Below, piece by piece: positions 21,574 to 28,323 of a DNA stretch of 64,000 nt. Position 1 is the stretch's first letter; the number at the start of each line of letters is the position of its first letter. The stretch covers positions 1-64,000 of IMG/VR virus record IMGVR_UViG_3300032080_000002; one strand, 5' to 3'. This DNA is from a virus. Made by a program: the position numbers and the translations under genes. Below the pieces are notes generated by a model that worked only from the letters and a program-made list of their open reading frames with translations, did not search any database and was not told the origin of the DNA.

Positions 21574-21948
21574 TTAAAATGTTTTACCTCCTTCCTTCGA
21601 TCTGTTTTCTAATTTATGATCGGATCTATTTTTATTGTACTCCATCTTTTCTTTTATAGCTCCGGAAATATCATAATTCCATCTTCCACAATAATCCATT
21701 ATTCTTATAATAGCATCTGCCATTTCGACTTCAGCCATTAACCTGTGTGGTAGATGATCATCCATCAATCCTTTTCTTTCGCCTTCCATTGCTTCAGATA
21801 ATTCAGAGTGAATAAGGCAAATCATTTCTGCTTTATTTCTATCTTTTAATTTTCCTGTTTCTAAATTTGTATGCCAACCTGCGTTTTTAGAAGCTTCATA
21901 ACATTTATCTCTTAAAATGTTTATTGATTCAAAATCTTTATTTGTCAT
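21574..21948 (-). CDS. MazG-like NTP pyrophosphohydrolase (124 aa)
   Basis: All-alpha NTP-PPase pattern: AEMICLIHSELSEAMEGERKG with the metal-binding ExxE, then LMAEVEMADAIIRIMDYCG with the ExxD pair. The family hydrolyses (d)NTPs to NMP and pyrophosphate, and phage MazG-like proteins are thought to adjust nucleotide pools or alarmone levels. Single-domain length is usual for phage members. Leftward module, upstream of the frameshifted gene. Confidence 0.82.
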   Translation of the reverse strand: MTNKDFESINILRDKCYEASKNAGWHTNLETGKLKDRNKAEMICLIHSELSEAMEGERKGLMDDHLPHRLMAEVEMADAIIRIMDYCGRWNYDISGAIKEKMEYNKNRSDHKLENRSKEGGKTF

Positions 21949-21954
21949 TTTTTA

Positions 21955-22575
21955 TTATATTATTTTTTTTATTGGTGTTTCTAATATTTTTTCAATACTC
22001 CATCCTCTGACTGTTCTGCTATAAAATGAACTATATTTTATTTTATAAATTTCACACCATTCTGCAATACTTCTTGAAACTCCTTTATATTCAAACAATC
22101 TATTATTGGTTCTATTTCTACATTGTTGAGTGTTTGTAGCCCACCTGCAGTTTCTTGGTGAGTAATCTTTATTGTTGTCTTTTCTATCTAATGAATATCC
22201 TTTAGGTCTGTCTCCCATGTCGTTTATAAAGTTTTCTAGACCATTGATTTTATTTCTCCATCTATCACAAACTTTGATTCCTCTACCTCCATAATTTTTA
22301 TAATATTGTGCTTTAGGATAATAACATCTAGAATTCATATCTTTCCACGTTACAAATAACTCATGTTTGAGAAAAGAATTTCTTCTAATTCTTACACAGC
22401 CGCAGTCAGTATATATTCCTTTCCTAAGAAGTAATGATCGAATGCTTTTTATGTTTCCGCAATCACATAAGCACTTTACTTTAGATGAGTCATTTATTGT
22501 TTTATTTTCAATATTTTCTAAAACTAATATTTTCCCAAATTTTTTACCGATCATATCTATTTTCTTTCTGCCCAT
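21955..22575 (-). CDS. HNH homing endonuclease with recognition domains (206 aa)
   Basis: The N-terminal part resembles the KFGKILVL...KCLCDCGN...SLLLRKGIYTDCGC recognition module, with a zinc-binding Cys set. The centre has SRCYYPKAQYYKNYGGRGI, VCDRW, DMGDRPKGYSLDRKDNNKDY and RNCRWATNTQQCRNR, typical of phage homing nucleases. A C-terminal helix pair (GVSRSIAEWCEIYKI) is the DNA-binding part often found with them. It probably nicks or cuts intron- or gene-less alleles to spread itself. Second free-standing HNH gene in this module. Confidence 0.85.
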   Translation of the reverse strand: MGRKKIDMIGKKFGKILVLENIENKTINDSSKVKCLCDCGNIKSIRSLLLRKGIYTDCGCVRIRRNSFLKHELFVTWKDMNSRCYYPKAQYYKNYGGRGIKVCDRWRNKINGLENFINDMGDRPKGYSLDRKDNNKDYSPRNCRWATNTQQCRNRTNNRLFEYKGVSRSIAEWCEIYKIKYSSFYSRTVRGWSIEKILETPIKKII

Positions 22576-22576
22576 A

Positions 22577-22870
22577 TTATTTCTTCCATTTTTTTAGCGG
22601 ACAAATTCCTGCATGATATCCTGAAAAATATTTTCCCGCCAAATAGCACCCGCAACCTCTCTTTGAAGTATATTTACCATCGACTTCTATGATCACAATT
22701 CTTTTCTTTGAGCACCAACCATTACGATTTAACTCACATACTTTGCATTGTTCTTTTCGGTGGGAGATTTGTTCGTTGAGCTCTTCATCTTTTATAAAGG
22801 CAAAATTGTGACCTAAGTAAATTAAATAGCTTTCAAATATTTCCCAAATTTTGTTTTTAATATCTCGCAT
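22577..22870 (-). CDS. cysteine-rich hypothetical protein (97 aa)
   Basis: Start chosen at MRDIKNKIWEIFESYL (22870) rather than five codons upstream, to reduce overlap with the preceding gene. It has a Cys pattern CKVCELNRNGWC ... GCGCYLAGKYF ... GICPLKKW, likely one or two zinc sites and familiar from Bacteroidota phage proteins of unknown role. Its helical N-terminus and metal-binding C-terminus suggest an adaptor or nucleic-acid-binding protein. Confidence 0.6.
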   Translation of the reverse strand: MRDIKNKIWEIFESYLIYLGHNFAFIKDEELNEQISHRKEQCKVCELNRNGWCSKKRIVIIEVDGKYTSKRGCGCYLAGKYFSGYHAGICPLKKWKK

Positions 22871-23072
22871 TGTCGTAGTGTGCATATTGCCTCATGAGAG
22901 AATTCACTTCTTCGCAGTCATCGAAAAGCATTTTTCTTTCTTCCCACCATTTTTCGAATTCAAACCTTCTGGTATCTTTCCATTTAGCGAATTGAATTGC
23001 TTCTGTTGTTTTAGAGATTGCTTTTTGCTTTAGATCTTTTAAAGCGTTTAGTGAGATTACTTTTTCTTCCAT
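22857..23072 (-). CDS. hypothetical helical protein (71 aa)
   Basis: Starts MEEKVISLNALKDLKQKAIS; one or two long helices, Glu/Lys/Trp-rich (FEFEKWWEERKMLFDD). It overlaps the next gene by 14 nt, so they are coupled. Unrecognised. Confidence 0.5.
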   Translation of the reverse strand: MEEKVISLNALKDLKQKAISKTTEAIQFAKWKDTRRFEFEKWWEERKMLFDDCEEVNSLMRQYAHYDNARY

Positions 23073-23080
23073 AGTATTAT

Positions 23081-23173
23081 TTAAAATTTATTCTTAATGT
23101 ATTCTGTTATCGATTCGATAGCCATTGCGATTGTTAGTGCGCCAAAAAATATTGATAATTTTATTAATGTCAT
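23081..23173 (-). CDS. tiny membrane peptide (30 aa)
   Basis: MTLIKLSIFFGALTIAMAI followed by ESITEYIKNKF: one membrane helix and a polar tail. The start overlaps the stop of the upstream gene as TAATG, which supports translation by coupling. Function unknown. Confidence 0.5.
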   Translation of the reverse strand: MTLIKLSIFFGALTIAMAIESITEYIKNKF

Positions 23174-23475
23174 TAATCTAATTCTTCGTAAGTCTGTTCA
23201 AAAATTTCTGGTTTGCAAGGATAAAAATCTCTATCTCCTGTTGGGAAAGCTTCTTTAATGATATAGTCATTTTGCATAGCTTTCATAAATCCTTCTTTTG
23301 TTTCAATGAACAAACTAAAAATAGGTGCGCCTTGTCCTGCGACATAAGCCGTTTCACTTTGGAGTTCTGCTTTCAATTCTTTGCCCACAAATTTTTCAAC
23401 ATCTGATCTGTTTGAGTTACCATTGAATTGAATAGCTTCTACGATTACTGGTTTTTTTTTGTAATTTCTTACCAT
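23173..23475 (-). CDS. PGDYG-type phage protein (100 aa)
   Basis: The opening KKKPVIVEAIQFNGN and the closing pattern NDYIIKEAFPTGDRDFYPCKPEIFEQTYEEL match a small protein very widespread in tailed phages and prophages ('KPVVVEAIQ...GDYII...GE.YPCKPDIFE.TYE'). Its biochemical role is not known. The gene is next to the HNH-like first gene of the module. Confidence 0.7.
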   Translation of the reverse strand: MVRNYKKKPVIVEAIQFNGNSNRSDVEKFVGKELKAELQSETAYVAGQGAPIFSLFIETKEGFMKAMQNDYIIKEAFPTGDRDFYPCKPEIFEQTYEELD

Positions 23476-23476
23476 T

Positions 23477-23851
23477 TTATTTGCTGTTATGTTTTATTTT
23501 TAATCCAAGTTCATAAGCCTGAGCCCCAATTTCCTCTATACGTCCATTACATTTTATACAACTTGCCATCCAGAATTTCTTATCAAGGTATAATTCTTTG
23601 CTATGTTTAGATTTCATATGATGAATACAAGTTGAATAATTAGTGCAACCGTCTAATTTGACTTGACAAAATGGATTCGCTTCTAAGAAATCTTTTCTTT
23701 CTGGCTTATATTCATGTAAAGTCTGTTGCATAGAACTTGAAACTTTCTTAATCGGTTTTCCAAATTTCATTTTCCAACAATATTGACAAAGTCCTTTACT
23801 GAAAATATAAGGTTTATTGCAGTCTAAGCATTTCTTTTTGCCGATTATCAT
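23477..23851 (-). CDS. zinc-finger HNH/NinG-like nuclease (124 aa)
   Basis: The N-terminal zinc finger KKKCLDCNKPYIFSKGLCQYC is followed by FLEANPFCQVKLDGC, TCIHHMKSK (HH pair) and SCIKCNGRIEEIG (Asn and Cys), which fits an HNH nuclease of the Rap/NinG type that processes recombination branches. Start 23851 lies only about 5 nt after a strong -7 box (23863-23856), so the transcript may be nearly leaderless. It is the first gene of the leftward module. Confidence 0.65.
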   Translation of the reverse strand: MIIGKKKCLDCNKPYIFSKGLCQYCWKMKFGKPIKKVSSSMQQTLHEYKPERKDFLEANPFCQVKLDGCTNYSTCIHHMKSKHSKELYLDKKFWMASCIKCNGRIEEIGAQAYELGLKIKHNSK

Positions 23852-23855
23852 ATGA

Positions 23856-23886
23856 CAAATATATACAATCTATGTATATAATCCAA
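23856..23886 (-). promoter_or_regulatory. early leftward promoter
   Basis: On the minus strand TTG (23886-23884), a 20-nt spacer and TATATTTG (23863-23856) make a full Bacteroidota consensus. It has no TTAGCAA element at the late-promoter position. It drives the 23.8-16 kb module and lies back-to-back with the late promoter at 23904-23943. Confidence 0.8.
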
Positions 23887-23903
23887 ATACAATGTGATAA
23901 ATT

Positions 23904-23943
23904 TTAGCAAACCTTTAAAAAACTTCACTTATACATATTTTTG
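23904..23943 (+). promoter_or_regulatory. late promoter P1 (scaffold/capsid operon)
   Basis: TTAGCAA starts at 23904 and TATTTTTG starts at 23936, exactly 32 nt apart. There is no TTG at the -33 position. The scaffold start codon is 20 nt after the -7 box. Confidence 0.8.
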
Positions 23944-23963
23944 TTTCAAAATATACAAGACAT

Positions 23964-25025
23964 ATGAGCATATTAGACGAATACGGCATTAAGTCAGAGA
24001 GGGAAGAATCCACTACGAATATGCAGACTCCGGAGGTGACTCCCGAAACTCCGATTGTAGCAGAAACAACTGCTGCCGAGACGACGCAAGAACAAACACA
24101 AGAAACTACCCAGATTGCAGATACGCAGTCTACAACCAATCAAGAACCAATAGTTCGAACTGAGGAAAATCAAGTAATCCAATTTGCAAATGAAGAAGTT
24201 GCTAAAATGAATTCTTACTTCAAGAAGTACCCAGAGAAATCTATTGATGATTACAAAGCTTTAACGACTCCGGTTGAGCAGTTGAAAGAAGAAGATTTAC
24301 TAAGGTCATATCTTTCTGAAAAAGAAGGAAAGACTAAATCCGAAATCGAGTATGCTTTAAAACAACTAGAGTTGAAAGAACAAGATCCAGATTTTGATCC
24401 GGAATTCGACGATGACAAAGATAACTTGGAAGAGTTAAAAAAGAAAGGAGATCGAGAGAGGATGATTCAGAATGCTAGAGAATGGCATGAAGACTTCGTT
24501 AAAAGTGAATTAAACTTTGACGGTGACAATCAACCTACTCAGGAGGCTCAGCCTTCAGAAATCCCTTCAATCGAAAAATTCATTGAGGATGCTCAGGTTA
24601 AACACCAAGAGTACACACAAAATTATCTGACTAAAATTTACGAAGCTTTACCCCAATTAGATAAGATTGATTTGGAAATTGACGGCAAAACTATTTCATT
24701 TGTTCCGGATGAAAATTTCAAAACGGAAATGAGAAAAGGTGCTGAGGATATTTCGAAGATCGGAAATGAATATTTCGATGAAACCGGAAACATTAAAGAT
24801 GCGAAAGGTTTTATTAAAGAGAATGCTTTATGGGCAAATCCTAAAACTCGCCAACCATTGGTTGATTTTATAAAGGAACAAGCTGTAAATAATTATATAG
24901 CTAAAACTGATAAAGCAAGAAGAAATATTACATTGGATGATGCGACGACAAGATCTGTTCCACAATCTGCAGAAAGAGGGGATGTTGTAGACAAAATATT
25001 CAGCAACAAGAGAGGTGGTTTTTAA
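23964..25025 (+). CDS. probable capsid scaffolding protein (353 aa)
   Basis: Directly upstream of the major capsid gene. The N-terminal 60 residues are a disordered Thr/Glu/Gln-rich stretch (TPEVTPETPIVAETTAAETT). The rest is acidic and helical, with charged coiled-coil-like segments (residues about 100-160) and a basic C-terminal end (IFSNKRGGF). This is the usual composition and position of internal scaffolding proteins that shape the procapsid and then leave. No protease motif is seen in it. First gene after late promoter P1. Confidence 0.7.
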   Translation: MSILDEYGIKSEREESTTNMQTPEVTPETPIVAETTAAETTQEQTQETTQIADTQSTTNQEPIVRTEENQVIQFANEEVAKMNSYFKKYPEKSIDDYKALTTPVEQLKEEDLLRSYLSEKEGKTKSEIEYALKQLELKEQDPDFDPEFDDDKDNLEELKKKGDRERMIQNAREWHEDFVKSELNFDGDNQPTQEAQPSEIPSIEKFIEDAQVKHQEYTQNYLTKIYEALPQLDKIDLEIDGKTISFVPDENFKTEMRKGAEDISKIGNEYFDETGNIKDAKGFIKENALWANPKTRQPLVDFIKEQAVNNYIAKTDKARRNITLDDATTRSVPQSAERGDVVDKIFSNKRGGF

Positions 25026-25054
25026 TTTAATTTAAAAATTTAAACAAAGAAAAA

Positions 25055-26455
25055 ATGGCAATAGCAATTACGACTCAACCAGAAAAATATTTCGTTAGTC
25101 AAATCGAAGAGGAACAAAGACCTCTAATCTCAGAACTTGAAATCACCGGTTTATGGAAGCCTGAATATCTAGGGAGATATGTGGCAGAGAAAATGGATGA
25201 TACTTCTTTAATGGCTCAGTTAATGATCCAGGGAAGAGAAATGGCGGTATCTACCGATCAGATCATCTGGAAAGAAGAAGATAATAATTTCTCAGTAAAT
25301 AGTATTACCGGTAAAGGGCTTATTACAAGAGCTGCAAACGTGTTCACTTTGAATACTTCTGCTATCCCTGAAGATACTTATGATATTGATTCTAATAGAC
25401 CTGCGAATGCTCAGATCATCGCAGAGGTTGGAATGAACTTTATGGTTGTTGACTCTGCCGGCGAAATGAATCACGGAGAGATTACAGCAATCGCTGCCGA
25501 TCATCAATCATTCACTGCTAAGTGGATTGGAGAAGGAGCTACAGCATGGACTATTGGAACAACTGATTTAGATATTTTCTTCTACGGTTACAACTTGGAT
25601 CATTGCGAGTGTGCGCCTTGTATCGGTTATAAAACGTATGCACCAACCAGAGAGAACTCGATGTTCAAAGATGGTCAGTGTACAGAATATTGTGATGAAA
25701 CAATCGCTAATGAAGGAGGTGGAGCATATAATCTTTTAGAAGTAGGAAACGGTGATTTCGTTACAGTTGACGAAAGATTACAACAAGCACAAATGTCTTT
25801 ACTTGAAAGAGCTGAATGGCAGATGGCTTTCGGAAGAAGATTAACTGCAGCACAAGCTACAGCTTCCGGAAAAGTAGCTAGAGGTTTGAATGGGATCTTC
25901 CCAATCCTTGATGAAAGAGCATTAAAGTTTGAAGGAATGATTGAATCTTTCGCAGACTTGACAGAAATTGCTAAATATCTAAAAAGAGAAGGTATTAAAT
26001 ATGCAACTCTTAGATGTAGTGATGACCAAATGGCTAAGATTAATGAGTTGATTCCTAACTTTACTCAGTTGCAATTTGATCCATTCGTAGATCATACAAA
26101 TCAAATGTTCTACATCGGATTTGGAGGACTTAAAGTTAATGGTGTTACATTAATTTTCAAAGAGTGGTCAGCATTAAATTCTCTTTCTGAAAATCTTGCA
26201 GCAAGATATCACTATGTAATTATTCCGGAAGGAAATCTTACAAGAGTAATGAATGGTGTAAAAACTAAAGTAGGTTACTTACAACTAGTTTGGTTTAAAG
26301 ACTTAAACAATAGACCGTATAAATTCATGAGAGTTGAAAGCGGAGAACAGTCTTGCGGAAATCATAAGATTGATTATGTAAACAAAATGAGCATCGCCTT
26401 ATTCCATCCTGAAAAATGGATTATTGGAGTAAATGTTGCAGAAGTAACACCGTAG
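25055..26455 (+). CDS. major capsid protein (466 aa)
   Basis: Length, position after the scaffold and before connector genes, and the content (VTVDERLQQAQMSLLERAEWQMAFGRRL, DFVTVDE, RYHYVIIPEGN) fit an HK97-fold capsid protein of the crAss-like/Bacteroidota podovirus type. It has an unusual Cys cluster at about residues 184-212 (HCECAPCIGYK ... CTEYC), which may form a zinc site or disulfides in an insertion domain. Spacing to the scaffold gene is 29 nt. A strong hairpin terminator follows, suggesting that most transcripts end here and give high capsid yield. Confidence 0.82.
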   Translation: MAIAITTQPEKYFVSQIEEEQRPLISELEITGLWKPEYLGRYVAEKMDDTSLMAQLMIQGREMAVSTDQIIWKEEDNNFSVNSITGKGLITRAANVFTLNTSAIPEDTYDIDSNRPANAQIIAEVGMNFMVVDSAGEMNHGEITAIAADHQSFTAKWIGEGATAWTIGTTDLDIFFYGYNLDHCECAPCIGYKTYAPTRENSMFKDGQCTEYCDETIANEGGGAYNLLEVGNGDFVTVDERLQQAQMSLLERAEWQMAFGRRLTAAQATASGKVARGLNGIFPILDERALKFEGMIESFADLTEIAKYLKREGIKYATLRCSDDQMAKINELIPNFTQLQFDPFVDHTNQMFYIGFGGLKVNGVTLIFKEWSALNSLSENLAARYHYVIIPEGNLTRVMNGVKTKVGYLQLVWFKDLNNRPYKFMRVESGEQSCGNHKIDYVNKMSIALFHPEKWIIGVNVAEVTP

Positions 26456-26471
26456 TCTAGTATTATTTTTT

Positions 26472-26515
26472 GTACCTCTGCGGAATAATATTTCCGTAGG
26501 GGTACTTTTATTTTA
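26472..26515 (+). terminator. terminator/attenuator after the capsid gene
   Basis: Long stem GTACCTCTGCGGAA / TTTCCGTAGGGGTAC (26472-26505) with a TAATA loop, then TTTTATTTT. No new promoter is apparent before 26534, so distal genes depend on readthrough. Confidence 0.8.
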
Positions 26516-26533
26516 ACAAATTCATAAAACAAA

Positions 26534-27463
26534 ATGGCAAAAGCAAAAAGCGTAATTTATATGTTCGACAAATCATTGGTTAATATGGTTCTTAAACCCG
26601 AACATGAAGTAATTGTAGATGATCAAGGTACTATGGAAACATGGCGACTTGTCAAAGGTGACTCTACTTTAAATGTAAAAAAACAAAGACCAAATGCAGT
26701 AATCAATCGATTCAGAGTTGGTACACAAAAGATGGTGATTTCAGATGCTACTACTCAAAAGTGGCTTGAATCAAAACCTTACTTCGGAACAAAAATAAAA
26801 ATATACGATCAGGCTCAAGAAAATAAAAAAGCTTTAGAAAGTGTTATGGCTAACGTCAACACGGTACTAAAAGTTTCTAATTTAAACAACGAAGAATTAT
26901 TAGGGTTAGGGTATCAAGTATTTGGTCAGAAAGCACTGAATATGGTAAAAGATGAAGGAAGCTACGATGGTCTTAAAATGCAGTTGTTAGCTAAAGCTAA
27001 TAACGAAGCCGATACAATCGAAAAACTTTTAGATAAAGAGAAAAGCTCTTCTTCTACATGGTGGGCTCTCGCTTTCGCAAAAGGAATTATTAAAGAAGAT
27101 CAATCTGGAACTAAAGTTTCTTGGGGAGACAAGCATGGTGGAGCAGAAATAATCAGTGTTACAGTTGGTATGAAACCTATTGATGCTATCACTGAATATG
27201 CAACAACTCAGGAAGGAGCTACTGTAAAACAGATGATAGGTCAAAAGATGATTGATAAAGCGACATCGAAAAATTCGAAAGTATTAAATGAAGAAGCAGG
27301 AGAAGATAATAATGACGAGGAAGATGTAAATGAATATCCAGATAAGCTTGTAGACATGAAAGAGTTTGCAAAACAAAAAGGATACGATGTTGAAGAATAT
27401 GTAGAAATCAACCGTAAAGAGAAGATGGTTGAATATCTTGACAGTAAAAAAACAGGTGAGTAA
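26534..27463 (+). CDS. virion-module protein (309 aa)
   Basis: Unrecognised. N-terminal half (about 1-90) beta-rich (VIYMFDKSLVNMVLKPEHEV, GTMETWRLVKG); middle helical (residues 95-160); C-terminal part acidic with a Glu/Asp run (EEAGEDNNDEEDVNEYPD) and a helix-extension-helix-like end (DMKEFAKQKGYDVEEYV). Position between capsid and connector genes suggests a head component or head-tail protein. Its stop overlaps the next start (TAATG). Confidence 0.6.
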   Translation: MAKAKSVIYMFDKSLVNMVLKPEHEVIVDDQGTMETWRLVKGDSTLNVKKQRPNAVINRFRVGTQKMVISDATTQKWLESKPYFGTKIKIYDQAQENKKALESVMANVNTVLKVSNLNNEELLGLGYQVFGQKALNMVKDEGSYDGLKMQLLAKANNEADTIEKLLDKEKSSSSTWWALAFAKGIIKEDQSGTKVSWGDKHGGAEIISVTVGMKPIDAITEYATTQEGATVKQMIGQKMIDKATSKNSKVLNEEAGEDNNDEEDVNEYPDKLVDMKEFAKQKGYDVEEYVEINRKEKMVEYLDSKKTGE

Positions 27464-28143
27464 TGATTAATATACTTTATAACATCATAAACACAGCTTT
27501 AAATAAAAATCAGATGGGGAAAATTTCTCCATCTGAATATAATTCAGCTTTGTTCCAGGCAATGTCTAAAAACTACGCAGAGATTTATGGTAACTTCCGA
27601 AAGCTAAGCTACCGTAAAATGCGTTTCCAAGATTCTGCAGGATATGGTGATGAAGTATTTAATTTGAAGCAGGTTCTTGAATTCTATATAAATGAAAAAG
27701 AGTTTGATCTGACTAATGGAATCGGTACAATGCCGGAAGAAGTGAATTTGATTGATTCTGTTTTTGATGATGATGTAGAATTCGAGAAAACTGATTTAAA
27801 GATTTTCAATATCCTAAAGAGGTCAAATAAATTTGAGCCCACAATATGCAGTCCTATTTATACTTTAAATGATTCTACACTCAAATTATTGCCGGCTAAA
27901 AATAAAGTTGATATTACATACTTCCGAAAGCTTAAACAGCCGAAATGGACTTATGTAATCGCTAATGGAGTTGAAATGTTTAATCCGGATGCCACCGACT
28001 TCCAAGACATTGATATGCATTATTTAATGCTGCCAAACTTATTTATTGACGTACTCGCTATCTGCGGATTAAATCTCCAAATGGATCAGGTACAAAATTA
28101 TGTGAATATGTTGAAGCAGGAAGCGATGGTGAATAAACAATAG
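27463..28143 (+). CDS. probable connector/ring protein (226 aa)
   Basis: Helical N-terminus (INILYNIINTALNKNQMGKIS, SEYNSALFQAMSKNYAEIYG) and a central beta region (SPIYTLNDSTLKLLPAKNKVDITYFRKLKQPKW). It ends in a helical tail. This is the layout of small structural proteins next to capsid genes in Bacteroidota podoviruses ('stabilization/ring' type), but the family is not certain. Translationally coupled to the preceding gene and followed by a terminator. Confidence 0.55.
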   Translation: MINILYNIINTALNKNQMGKISPSEYNSALFQAMSKNYAEIYGNFRKLSYRKMRFQDSAGYGDEVFNLKQVLEFYINEKEFDLTNGIGTMPEEVNLIDSVFDDDVEFEKTDLKIFNILKRSNKFEPTICSPIYTLNDSTLKLLPAKNKVDITYFRKLKQPKWTYVIANGVEMFNPDATDFQDIDMHYLMLPNLFIDVLAICGLNLQMDQVQNYVNMLKQEAMVNKQ

Positions 28144-28168
28144 TAATTATTTCATATTTAAAAACAGA

Positions 28169-28197
28169 ATCCCCAACATTAGTTGAGGGTTTTTTTA
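28169..28197 (+). terminator. terminator of the capsid operon
   Basis: CCC-CAAC-ATTA-GTTG-A-GGG stem with one bulge, then TTTTTTT. It lies at the convergence with the leftward portal operon. Confidence 0.75.
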
Positions 28198-28320
28198 TTA
28201 TCGCTTACCACAGCTTTTACATCCTTTTTTAGATTTAGCCACTGCCATCTGCGTTACTTTCTCTTCTATCTTTTGCTTCCAAACTGTTGGTTGCAATGCT
28301 TTAATTTTTAAAATATTCAT
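28198..28320 (-). CDS. small basic CxxC protein (40 aa)
   Basis: MNILKIKALQPTVWKQKIEEK... ending GCKSCGKR. Short basic helix plus one CxxC pair. It starts 3 nt after the portal stop codon, so it is part of the portal/terminase transcript. Unknown role; perhaps a packaging or head accessory protein. Confidence 0.5.
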   Translation of the reverse strand: MNILKIKALQPTVWKQKIEEKVTQMAVAKSKKGCKSCGKR

Positions 28321-28323
28321 AAT

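Noticed and set aside
23928-24182. Minus-strand ORFs over the scaffold gene start (for example 23915-24139)
   Set aside because: Cys/Val/Ser-rich antisense of the Thr/Glu-rich scaffold N-terminus; shadow frames.
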